In this document: in pieces, positions 18,873-28,100 of the stretch | How the letters are laid out: each line of letters opens with the position of its first letter | How positions within the stretch are numbered: position 1 is the first letter of the stretch | Assembly: GCA_025361565.1 (NCBI GenBank) | Contig: JANYKN010000125.1 | Coordinates: 202,344 to 266,343 of the forward strand | Source: Bacteroidota bacterium | GTDB lineage: Bacteria; Bacteroidota; Bacteroidia; Bacteroidales; NBLH01 | Reading direction: 5' to 3' | Length of the DNA: 64,000 bases | The notes under the pieces: generated by a model | What the model was told of the DNA's origin: nothing | Database searches by the model: none | What the model saw: the letters and a program-made list of their open reading frames with translations, nothing else | Made by a program: the position numbers and the translations under genes

Positions 18873-20474
18873 ATGGCTAAAACCACAAAAACAGAACAGG
18901 AAGAACCTTTAGAAAAAAAACTCTGGAAAGCTGCCGACAAGCTTCGTAAAAATATGGATGCTGCCGAATACAAGCACGTTGCTCTAGGGTTGATATTCCT
19001 GAAATATATATCAGATGCTTTTGAGGAACAATACCAAAAATTGGTGGGACTTATAAGTGAAGGTGCCGATCCCGAAGATAAAAATGAATATATTGCCGAA
19101 AAGGTGTTTTTTGTCCCTGTAAATGCACGTTGGAATTATATACGAGGCAGGGCAACGCAGCCAACAATAGGCAAAGACATTGACGATGCAATGGATGCCA
19201 TTGAAAAAGATAATCCTTCATTGAGAGGTGTTTTGCCAAAAGTGTTTGCCCAAGAGAAATTAGATAAAGCAAGTTTAGGCGGATTGGTTAATCTGGTAAG
19301 TTCTGCCACCCTGGGGACTAAAGAAGCACAAAGCAAAGATTTATTAGGACAAGTGTTTGAATACTTCCTTGGCGAATTTGCCTTATCGGAAGGCAAAAAA
19401 GGCGGACAATTTTATACGCCACAGAGTGTTGTGAAATTATTGGTCGAAATGCTTGAACCTTATGAAGGACGAGTATTTGACCCTTGCTGTGGTAGTGGTG
19501 GAATGTTTGTACAAAGCGAAAAATTTATCAAAAAACATCAGGATTATTACAAGAAAAAAGGTAAAACAGGTTTATCGTTAAATCCCACAGACCACATTTC
19601 AATATACGGACAAGAAAGCAACCAAACAACCTGGCGTTTGGCAAAAATGAATTTATCAATTCGTGGCATTGACAGCAGCAATGTAAAATGGAACAACGAA
19701 GGTTCATTTTTAAATGATTTACACAAAGATTTAAAAGCCAATTACATTATAGCCAATCCACCGTTTAACGACAGCGACTGGAGCGGCGAATTATTGCGTG
19801 ATGATGCCCGCTGGCAAGTATTGGGCGAAAAGCTAATGCCTCCTACGGGAAATGCAAACTATGCATGGATTCAACATTTCCTTTACCACTTGGCACCAAC
19901 TGGGCAAGCAGGTTTTGTATTGAGTAAAGGTGCATTGACTACCAACACTACAGGCGAAGGAGATATAAGAAAAGCTTTAATAGAAAAAGGATTGGTGGAT
20001 TGCATTGTAAACCTACCAACCAAGCTATTTTTGAATACACAAATTCCAGCCTGTTTATGGTTTCTTTCCCGAAATAAATCCGATGGTGGTTTTAGAAAAC
20101 GTGAAAACGAAATACTTTTTATCGATGCCCGGAACATGGGTTTCTTAGTAAACCGTAAAAACAGGGATTTAAGCAATGATGATATAAACCTGATTGCTGG
20201 AACTTACCACAATTGGCGAAATCCAGATGGTAATTATCAGGATGTTCCAGGTTTTTGTAAAGTAGCAACCATCGAAGAAGTAAGAAAATTGAACTATGTG
20301 TTAACCCCCGGAAGATATGTAGGGCTGGCAGATGAAGAGGACGATTTTAACTTTGTAGAACGCTTTACTACCTTGAAAATGGAATTGGAAAAGCAGATTG
20401 AGGAAGAAGCAGAATTAAATAGAAAAATTACAGAGAATCTTTCCAAAATAATAATGCCTGCAAATGGAAAATAA
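18873..20474 (+). CDS. hsdM: Type I restriction-modification system, DNA methyltransferase subunit
   Basis: The 533-aa subunit has an N-terminal helical domain (HsdM_N, about 15-150), the SAM-binding motif FDPCCGSGGMFVQSEKF near residue 205, and catalytic motif IV NPPF in YIIANPPFNDSDW near 290, which indicates N6-adenine methylation. Length is usual. It pairs with HsdS for site recognition. Its stop overlaps the start of the HEPN gene by 11 bases, so translation is probably coupled. Confidence 0.96.
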   Translation: MAKTTKTEQEEPLEKKLWKAADKLRKNMDAAEYKHVALGLIFLKYISDAFEEQYQKLVGLISEGADPEDKNEYIAEKVFFVPVNARWNYIRGRATQPTIGKDIDDAMDAIEKDNPSLRGVLPKVFAQEKLDKASLGGLVNLVSSATLGTKEAQSKDLLGQVFEYFLGEFALSEGKKGGQFYTPQSVVKLLVEMLEPYEGRVFDPCCGSGGMFVQSEKFIKKHQDYYKKKGKTGLSLNPTDHISIYGQESNQTTWRLAKMNLSIRGIDSSNVKWNNEGSFLNDLHKDLKANYIIANPPFNDSDWSGELLRDDARWQVLGEKLMPPTGNANYAWIQHFLYHLAPTGQAGFVLSKGALTTNTTGEGDIRKALIEKGLVDCIVNLPTKLFLNTQIPACLWFLSRNKSDGGFRKRENEILFIDARNMGFLVNRKNRDLSNDDINLIAGTYHNWRNPDGNYQDVPGFCKVATIEEVRKLNYVLTPGRYVGLADEEDDFNFVERFTTLKMELEKQIEEEAELNRKITENLSKIIMPANGK

Positions 20475-20895
20475 AGATATAAGATGGATTCAGCGATTTA
20501 GCAATTATCGAAAGGCTTTGTCAATATTAAATGAAGCTATTCAATTAAGTGAAGAAAGAAGTTTATCAGATTTAGAACAACAAGGATTAATTCAGGCGTT
20601 TGAGTTTACCTCTGATATGGCAATAAAAACTTTGCTTGATTTTGTTGTTGAAAGAGGTTATGAAGGAGAACGGGATAAACCAATAAGAGTTATTGTAGAT
20701 TCTGCAGCAAGAGGACTTATTGATGAGAAACAATGGCGCTTAATTTATAAAGCAAGAAACCAAACTTCTCATTCTTATGATGAGGAAATAGCCAATGAAA
20801 TTGCAGAAAACATTGTGAATATCTACCTTGGTTTGTTTATTCAATTAGAAACACGCCTACAATTGGAAAAAATAAATCATGAGAAGCTGGGATGA
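20464..20895 (+). CDS. HEPN-domain protein, HepT-like / nucleotidyltransferase substrate-binding (HI0074-like)
   Basis: A 143-aa all-helical protein of the HI0074-like family (nucleotidyltransferase substrate-binding). Near residues 99-106 it carries RNQTSHSY, which fits RX4HXY. In the HepT/MntA toxin-antitoxin pair this motif combines the HEPN RNase residues (R, H) with the tyrosine that the partner modifies by AMPylation. It overlaps hsdM by 11 bases and the next gene by 4, and that next gene begins with an MntA-like nucleotidyltransferase domain. A toxin role is therefore plausible but unproven; the alternative is a structural partner of the nucleotidyltransferase. Confidence 0.8.
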   Translation: MENKDIRWIQRFSNYRKALSILNEAIQLSEERSLSDLEQQGLIQAFEFTSDMAIKTLLDFVVERGYEGERDKPIRVIVDSAARGLIDEKQWRLIYKARNQTSHSYDEEIANEIAENIVNIYLGLFIQLETRLQLEKINHEKLG

Positions 20896-22409
20896 GATTT
20901 GGATTAGATGAAAATATAATCGATAAAATGATATCAATTTTTGAGGCCAACCCCAAAGTGAATGAAGCTTTAATATTCGGTTCACGGGCTAAAGGCAATT
21001 ATCGGCCCGATTCCGATATTGATATTGCCATCAAAGGTTTTGATATTTCACTCGATGATATCCTGAAGATAAGCATTGCATTTGAAGACAAAGGCATTAC
21101 ATACAAATTTGACCTGATAGATTACAACAGCATTAAAGAGCCTGCTTTAAATGAGCATATTGATAGGGTTGGGATTGAGTTTTATAGTAGGTGGAAGGGA
21201 TATAAATTAGGAAATGTCTTAGAAATAAAATATGGGAAAGACCATAAAGAACTTAAAGAAGGAAATATTCCAATTTATGGAAGTGGTGGTATAATGCGTT
21301 ATGGAAATAAGGCGCTTTACGAAAAAAAATCAATCCTAATACCTCGAAAAGGCTCTTTGAATAATATATTTTACAAAGAGGAACCCTTTTGGACAGTTGA
21401 TACAATGTTTTGGACAATAATTAATGAAGAAATAGTTTACCCGAAATTTCTATTTTATCAATTGACTATTGTTGATTATACAAATTTAAATGTAGGCTCA
21501 GCTGTTCCAAGCTTGACAGTTCCAGTCATAGAAGCAATTGATATTAATCTTCCACCCTTATCCGAACAAACCGCCATCGCCACCATCCTAAGCAGCCTCG
21601 ATGATAAAATAGACTTGCTCCACCGCCAAAACAAAACACTGGAGCAATTGGCTGAAACGCTTTTTAGACAAATGATGTCTGAACCACGATTTCTGGGATT
21701 AAAGGATGACCATGATTCAAATAAAAATCAAGAGAATCAGGTTAATCAAGAAAATCAAGGTTCAGACAATGTTGAGGAAGCAGAGGAGAGTTGGGAGCTT
21801 GGAACTTTGGAGGACTTGGTAGTTGTGAAGTATGGTAAAGACCATCAAAAAATACATGATGGAAAAATTCCTGTATTTGGCTCTGGCGGTTTGATGAGAA
21901 AAGTAAATAAATCTTTATATGATCTAGAATCAGTACTCATTCCTAGAAAGGGATCGTTGAATAATATTTTATACATAGACGAGCCTTTTTGGACAGTGGA
22001 TACAATGTTTTATACAGAAATGAAAAAGGATAATATTGCAAAATTTATTTATCATTTTTTGAAAGGATTAGATCTTGCATCAATGAATGTAGGATCGGCT
22101 GTACCCAGTATGACAACTGAAATATTGAATAACTTAATTCTTAGAATACCTTCCGATTTAGTTTTAAAGAGATTTGAAGAAACTGTATCACCAATCTATA
22201 AAAAGAAAAAATCAAACCAAACCCAAATCCGCACCCTCACCCAACTGCGCGATACCTTATTGCCCAAGTTGATGAGTGGGGAAATACGTCTGAACCTTGA
22301 TTTTCATGATTATCAAGATTCAAAAGATTTTTTCAATACAAATAATCAAGGAAATCAGGCAAATCCTAATAATCAAGGTTCAGACAATAATTTAGGTTCA
22401 GACAAATGA
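20892..22409 (+). CDS. hsdS: Fusion of MntA-like nucleotidyltransferase domain with type I specificity subunit HsdS
   Basis: 505 aa. Residues 1-100 form a minimal nucleotidyltransferase with GSRAKGNYRPDSDID (GS at 30-31, DXD at 42-44), matching the MntA motif GSX10DXD, and a third acidic residue in FDLID (74). Residues about 101-225 are target-recognition domain 1, 225-265 a helical spacer, 271-295 an Asn/Gln-rich linker, about 301-425 target-recognition domain 2, and 426-466 a second spacer. The two recognition domains are strikingly alike (KYGKDH, IPRKGSLNNI, EPFWTVDTMF occur in both). It gives sequence specificity to HsdM/HsdR. The nucleotidyltransferase domain next to a HepT-like gene is unusual. 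Confidence 0.9.
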   Translation: MRFGLDENIIDKMISIFEANPKVNEALIFGSRAKGNYRPDSDIDIAIKGFDISLDDILKISIAFEDKGITYKFDLIDYNSIKEPALNEHIDRVGIEFYSRWKGYKLGNVLEIKYGKDHKELKEGNIPIYGSGGIMRYGNKALYEKKSILIPRKGSLNNIFYKEEPFWTVDTMFWTIINEEIVYPKFLFYQLTIVDYTNLNVGSAVPSLTVPVIEAIDINLPPLSEQTAIATILSSLDDKIDLLHRQNKTLEQLAETLFRQMMSEPRFLGLKDDHDSNKNQENQVNQENQGSDNVEEAEESWELGTLEDLVVVKYGKDHQKIHDGKIPVFGSGGLMRKVNKSLYDLESVLIPRKGSLNNILYIDEPFWTVDTMFYTEMKKDNIAKFIYHFLKGLDLASMNVGSAVPSMTTEILNNLILRIPSDLVLKRFEETVSPIYKKKKSNQTQIRTLTQLRDTLLPKLMSGEIRLNLDFHDYQDSKDFFNTNNQGNQANPNNQGSDNNLGSDK

Positions 22410-22783
22410 AATATCAAGAAATAACACAAAAAATAATTGGAGCTTCAATGGAGGTTCATCGAATATTGGGGAATGGTTTTCAGGAGGTTATTTATCAACG
22501 GGCGCTGGAATTGGAAATGGGTTCTGTTGGATTAAGTTTTCAACGGGAATATGAAATGGATATTTTTTATAAAGGAGAAAGAATTGGAGGTAGAAGGGTT
22601 GATTTCTTTGTGGAAAATTGTATAATGGTTGAACTTAAAGCATTAATTAATTTAGAAGATGTTCATTTAGCCCAGGCAATGAATTACTTGGAAGCATATA
22701 ATGTTGAGATCGGACTACTAATAAATTTGGGGGCTAAAAGTTTACAATTTAAAAGGGTGCATAACAACTCTCTGAAAAATTAA
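22406..22783 (+). CDS. GxxExxY family protein
   Basis: A 125-aa protein carrying the family signature in GFQEVIY (G-x-x-E-x-x-Y) near residue 22, and a nuclease-like core: RRVDFFVENC and VELKALINL (D and ExK pattern of the PD-(D/E)XK fold). Family members are common in Bacteroidetes and their function is not established. It starts 4 bases inside hsdS, so it is translationally coupled to it. Confidence 0.8.
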   Translation: MKYQEITQKIIGASMEVHRILGNGFQEVIYQRALELEMGSVGLSFQREYEMDIFYKGERIGGRRVDFFVENCIMVELKALINLEDVHLAQAMNYLEAYNVEIGLLINLGAKSLQFKRVHNNSLKN

Positions 22784-22840
22784 GCTAATGAAAAATCAAG
22801 TTAATCTTTTTAATCAAGGTCAAAATCAAGGTTCAGATAA

Positions 22841-22960
22841 ATGAAACCAATCACCGAAGATAAAATAGATTTAAACCAAACCCAAATCCGCACCCTCATC
22901 CAACTGCGCGATACTTTATTGCCCAAGTTGATGAGTGGGGAGCTGAGGGTAATTATATAG
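22841..22960 (+). pseudogene. Chimeric remnant: hsdR start joined to hsdS C-terminus
   Basis: A 39-codon in-frame ORF. Its first nine codons (MKPITEDKI) are identical to the start of hsdR at 25153. The rest (NQTQIRTL onward to KLMSGEL) repeats the C-terminal spacer of hsdS (about 22216-22284). It is preceded by the same AATCAAGGTTCAGA-type repeat found at the end of hsdS. This is best read as debris of a recombination or deletion involving an earlier hsdS copy next to hsdR. Whether it is translated is unknown. Confidence 0.75.
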
Positions 22961-22968
22961 ATAAATAT

Positions 22969-23010
22969 ATCCGTGAAAATTTCACGGATACAAAAATAAG
23001 TATATCTTTG
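22969..23010 (+). promoter_or_regulatory. Promoter and palindromic operator for the RloA/RloB pair
   Basis: A perfect palindrome with 10-base arms ATCCGTGAAA / TTTCACGGAT around a single A (22969-22989) lies just upstream of TATCTTTG (23003-23010), a match to the -7 box TAnnTTTG, 28 bases before the ATG at 23038. The palindrome covers the expected -33 region, as an operator would. It could also be the stem of a terminator for the upstream genes, although no T-run follows. Confidence 0.55.
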
Positions 23011-23037
23011 TTGTACTAATTATCAAAACACAAAGCC

Positions 23038-24339
23038 ATGTTGTTACGATTTAAAATCAGAAATTTTCTTTCTTTTTACGAAGAAACAGTGTTCGACATG
23101 TTTCCAAATCCCAAACGCAGTTCCTTTCCCAACCACATTTACTCCGATATGGAAGTTCCATTGCTCAAACAAGCTGCAATATATGGAGCCAATGGTTCAG
23201 GGAAATCAAATTTTATTAAGGCTGTTTGGTTTATCAAGTCATTTGTTACCAAAGAAGATTTTTTAAAATATATTGATATAGACGAATTTAGCTTTCAATT
23301 GGTAGCAGAAAAACAAGATACAATCAGCTTTGAAATTGAGTTTTTTTATAAAGAAAGATATTTTATTTATTCGGTTGAAATAAAAAATAAGAAAATACAG
23401 GAAACTTTGCAATTATCCATTTTGGGCAAAGAAGATAATAAATTGTTGTTTAAACGTAGCGGCAATGATGTTATGTCTGATTATATGCAAAACGAAAGTT
23501 CTGCAAAGCAACTGATAAGTATGAATACTCAATCTTCATTGCTTCCGTTAAATCAAAAATTTCCTGTTTTATCCTCAAATGATGTAAAAAAAGCTTTTGA
23601 ATGGTTTAATAAACAATTGGATATAGTGTCAATAAACAGCACACTTCCAACGCTCATAAATATAATGTCGCAACAACCTCAATTATTGAAATTCACAAAT
23701 GAAATATTTGAAAATATTGGCGTTGGTATTAAATCTGTAAAAATTGGTGATACCCCATTTGATAGTTGGATTTCGGACAACAAGAATGCAAAAAACCTGC
23801 AACAAATTATAGGACAGGATCCACTTAACCCCAATATAGGAATTTCATTGGTTGAAAATAACAGGAATGTATTTTCAGTCTCTGTAAAAAAAGGGGTTAA
23901 AACTGTACAGGAATTCTTGTTTGATCAATTAGGCTTATCCGGCTATAAAAAAGGAATGAAAATTTCGGCCCAATCAGATGGAACGGTTCGTTTACTCACA
24001 CTTATTCCTGCAATTTATAATGTAGTTATGGAGCAAAAGGTTGTTTTTATAGATGAAATTGACAACAGCATTCACCCTAACCTTATGTATACTTTACTTC
24101 AATTTTTCAGCAACAGTAAATCAAAGGGTCAATTAATATTTACAACACATACTACAAAGTTGCTTAATCAGCAAGAACTTTTACGCCCTGATGAGATATG
24201 GCTGACAGAAAAGGAAAATGGGAATTCAAAAATGTATTCATTAAATGATTTTAAGATACACAATACAATCAACTTAGAGAACGGCTATTTGGATGGTAGG
24301 TATGGTGCTGTTCCGCAAATTGGTGATTTTGAAGTATAA
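23038..24339 (+). CDS. AAA ATPase, RloA/AbiLi-like
   Basis: A 433-aa ATP-binding protein of the AAA_15/AAA_21 (SMC/OLD-like) type. It starts MLLRFKIRNFLSFYEE, has the Walker A loop AIYGANGSGKSNFIKAV near residues 46-62, and a C-terminal Walker B VFIDEIDNSIHP near 342 followed by the H-loop (FTTHTTKLL). Such ATPases act with an effector nuclease in defence systems. It overlaps the RloB-like gene by one base (stop/start TAATG) and is inserted between hsdS and hsdR. Confidence 0.85.
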   Translation: MLLRFKIRNFLSFYEETVFDMFPNPKRSSFPNHIYSDMEVPLLKQAAIYGANGSGKSNFIKAVWFIKSFVTKEDFLKYIDIDEFSFQLVAEKQDTISFEIEFFYKERYFIYSVEIKNKKIQETLQLSILGKEDNKLLFKRSGNDVMSDYMQNESSAKQLISMNTQSSLLPLNQKFPVLSSNDVKKAFEWFNKQLDIVSINSTLPTLINIMSQQPQLLKFTNEIFENIGVGIKSVKIGDTPFDSWISDNKNAKNLQQIIGQDPLNPNIGISLVENNRNVFSVSVKKGVKTVQEFLFDQLGLSGYKKGMKISAQSDGTVRLLTLIPAIYNVVMEQKVVFIDEIDNSIHPNLMYTLLQFFSNSKSKGQLIFTTHTTKLLNQQELLRPDEIWLTEKENGNSKMYSLNDFKIHNTINLENGYLDGRYGAVPQIGDFEV

Positions 24340-25139
24340 TGAGTAAAAAGCAAGGAAAATATAGTAAGTCAAATCCCGAAAGGGAAATGCGCGCTGAGCC
24401 AGAAAAAAACAATGTGGCAGTGGATTTTCCTTTACAGCCGTTTTCCACAAATATTGCATTAACTTTCCAGAAACCAAACAAGGAGCTTTTACCCAAAACA
24501 TTCTTTGTCATCATTTCAGGAGGAGAAAAAAGGGAAAAAGATTACTTTAGAATTATATCCAATCGGGATAAATTTAAGCGGATTAAAATTGAATTCATTG
24601 CTGATCCTAATAAACTTTCACCTAAAGGTATGTTTGAAATTGCACTACTCAGAAAAGCACACTACATATCTAGCCAAGACGAAAATACAGAAAATCCCGA
24701 TAAAATATTTTTGGTCTCGGATGTTGATCTTTTTTTACAGGAATTGCTTGAAATTAAGCCCAAATGTGAGGAAGAACAGTTGCACCTGATTATAAGCAAT
24801 TCATGTTTTGAGGTTTGGTTGTATTATGCACATCGATCAACTGTTCCCAATTATACAGTACCTGATAAAACAGAAACCATAAGTCATAAATTTAAAGAGT
24901 GGCTTCATCATGCAATTAAAGGAGGAATTAACCCCTTGTCTGATGTATTTAGAATTCATCAAAATATCATAAATGCAAAAAATAATTATAGGGAAAATGA
25001 GAATGGAATCCCTGAACTATTTTCAACTAATATGTTTGAATTGGCAGAGGAACTATTGCCATTAGTTGAAGCCGAATTAAACAAGCTAATTGAGGAAAAC
25101 AGAAACAAGGAAATTGAGTTTCGGAAAAAGAAAAAATAA
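24339..25139 (+). CDS. RloB-like protein (AbiLii-like putative nuclease)
   Basis: A 266-aa protein matching RloB (PF13707). It has TFFVIISGGEKREKDYF near residue 50, an acidic VSDVDLF near 127 and the conserved SNSCFEVWLYYAH near 150. These acidic positions resemble a Toprim-like metal site. RloA/RloB pairs were named as restriction-linked ORFs, and the same pair composition is found in the abortive-infection system AbiL. The gene is translationally coupled to the ATPase and ends 13 bases before hsdR. Confidence 0.8.
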   Translation: MSKKQGKYSKSNPEREMRAEPEKNNVAVDFPLQPFSTNIALTFQKPNKELLPKTFFVIISGGEKREKDYFRIISNRDKFKRIKIEFIADPNKLSPKGMFEIALLRKAHYISSQDENTENPDKIFLVSDVDLFLQELLEIKPKCEEEQLHLIISNSCFEVWLYYAHRSTVPNYTVPDKTETISHKFKEWLHHAIKGGINPLSDVFRIHQNIINAKNNYRENENGIPELFSTNMFELAEELLPLVEAELNKLIEENRNKEIEFRKKKK

Positions 25140-25152
25140 TTAATATTGTTTT

Positions 25153-28100
25153 ATGAAACCAATCACCGAAGATAAAATAGAAACCTTTGCAATTGAGGTG
25201 CTTCAAGCTATAGGTTGGGAGCATGTGCATGGTTTGGCTATTGCTCCAGGTGCAGAACAAGCCGAAAGGGACAATTTTGAACAAATAATCCTGGTAGACC
25301 GTTTAAGGAAATCTGTTGCGGTTTTAAACCCAGCTATACCACAAGATGCTCAGGAACAAGCAATACAAAAAGTTTTACGTATTTATTCGCCAGAGTTATT
25401 GCATAATAACGAAACCTTTCATCAACTATTGGTTGAGAAAGTAAAAGTCCCTTATCAGCAAAATGGTTTTGAAAGAAGCTATGAAATTGCCTTGATGGAT
25501 TTTGAACATCCAATGGATAATGAATTTCTGGTGGTAAATCAATATTCCATTAAAGAGAAAAACCAAACAAAACGGCCTGATTTATTGCTTTTTGTAAATG
25601 GTATTCCTATTGTTATCATTGAATTAAAAAATGCAACAGACGAAAATGCCACCTTGCGAAAAGCATTCGACCAATTGCAAACATATAAATCAACTATTCC
25701 AGCTTTGTTTACTTACAATGCCATTTGTGTTGTTTCAGATGGACATGAATGTAAAGCAGGCAGCGTTTCGGCTGGTTACAGCCGTTTTATGACTTGGAAG
25801 ACTGCTGATGGCAAAAAGGAGGCATCACGTTTTATCCCGCAGTTGGAAATATTGCTAAAAGGCATGTTGAACCCTTCAACACTTTTAGATTTGGTTCGTA
25901 ATTTCATTGTATTTGAAAAAAGCAAAAAGGAAGATATAAAAACAGGTATAACGCAAATAGAAACTGTTAAAAAATTAGCAGCATATCATCAATATTACGC
26001 AGTAAACAAAGCGGTGCAATCATCTATTGTTGCAACAGGAATAAAAGGAGACAAACGGGGCGGAGTTGTTTGGCATACACAAGGTTCAGGTAAAAGTCTG
26101 AGCATGGTTTTTTATTCGGGGAAACTGATAACCTCACCAGAAATGCAAAACCCAACCATTTTAGTTATTACCGACCGCAATGATTTGGACGATCAGTTGT
26201 TCGACACCTTTGCATACTCCAAACAATTATTAAGACAAGAACCAGTTCAGGCCAAAGACAGGGAACATTTAAAAAAATTGTTGAAGGTGGCGAGTGGAGG
26301 GATTGTATTTGCAACTATTCAAAAGTTTTTGCCCACAGATCAAAAATCGGTATATGATCAGCTTTCAGATCGAAGAAATATTGTAGTAATAGCCGATGAA
26401 GCGCATAGAACCCAATATGGTTTTGAAGCTTCTATCAAGGAAGTAAAAAATAAAGAAACCAAGGAAAGTATCGGAAAACGAATTGCTTATGGTTTTGCCA
26501 AATATATGAGGGATGCATTGCCCAATGCTACTTACATTGGATTTACAGGAACACCCATTGAAGGTACAGACATTAATACACCACAAGTTTTTGGACAGTA
26601 TGTAGATGTGTATGATATTTCTCAAGCGGTTGCCGATGGGGCCACTGTTCGTATTTATTATGAAAGTCGCTTGGCAAAAGTGAATTTAGATGAAGAAGGG
26701 AAGCGATTAATAAAAGAATTTGAAGAGAGTTTACAAGAAGATGATGAAATTTCTGACCAACAAAAGGCAAAAGCCAAATGGACCACTTTAGAATCTATAG
26801 TAGGGAATATTAGCAGAATAAAAAATTTAGCCAAAGACATTGTAACTCATTTTGAACAGCGTCAATTGGTATTTGAAGGTAAGGCTATGATTGTGGCGAT
26901 GAGTAGAAGGATTGCTGCAGAATTATATAAAGAAATTATCACATTAAAACCTGAATGGCATAGTGATGATTTAAGCAATGGCGCAATAAAGGTTGTAATG
27001 ACATCTTCATCATCAGATAAAATGGAGTTCGATAAGGAGGATCCAAATGCTTTGGTTATTCCAAAAAATATGCGAACTACTAAATCAGAAAGGAAAATTC
27101 TAGCTGATAGAATGAAAGATGAAAGTGATTCCTTAAAAATGGTTATTGTTTGTGATATGTGGTTGACAGGGTTTGATGCTCCATGTTTGCACACATTATA
27201 CATTGACAAGCCAATGAAAGGTCATAGTCTGATGCAGGCAATTGCCAGAGTCAATCGGGTTTATAAAGATAAACCAGGTGGTTTGGTTGTTGATTATTTA
27301 GGGATAGCAAACGATTTGAAAAAAGCACTTTCATTTTATTCTGGAGCTGGAGGTAGAGGAGAGCCAACATTAGATTTGGAAAAAGCCATTGAATTGATGA
27401 ATGAAAAATATGAAGTGGTTCAACAGTTTTTTTATGAAGAAGCAAAAACGCAAAATGATATTGTTGCTGAAGAACCTGAAGCCTATTATGCAAACAGTTT
27501 TAAATTTAATTACCAACGATTTTTTAAAGTTGGAGCTAAAGAAAAATTATCGATTATTCTACAAGCAGAAGAACATATTTTAGGATTACAAGACGGCAAA
27601 ACACGTTTCATTAGAGAAGTAACTTTGTTAAGTCAGGCATTTGCATTGTCTGTTCCACACGAAAAAGCAATGGAAATCAAAGAAGATATTGCTTTTTTCC
27701 AGGCAGTTAAAGCACGATTGGTAAAATTTGAAGGCACAGGAACTGGTAAATCTGATATTGAAATTGAAACAGCCATCAAACAAATAGTAGATGAAGCATT
27801 AAGTTCAGATAAAGTAATTGATATTTTTGAAGCTGCGGGAATGGACAAACCAGAAATTTCTGGTTTAGAAGTGCTTTCAGACGAATTTCTTTTGGAAGTA
27901 AAAGGAATGAAACATCAAAATCTTGCTTTGGAACTTTTAAAAAAATTGTTGAATGATGAAATAAAAACACGTTCAAAAACCAATTTGGTAAAGAGTAAAA
28001 AACTATTGGAAATGTTGGAATTTGCAATCAAGCGCTATCAAAACAACTTGTTATCAACAGCAGAAATCATTCAGGAACTCATCAATATTGCAAAAGAAAT

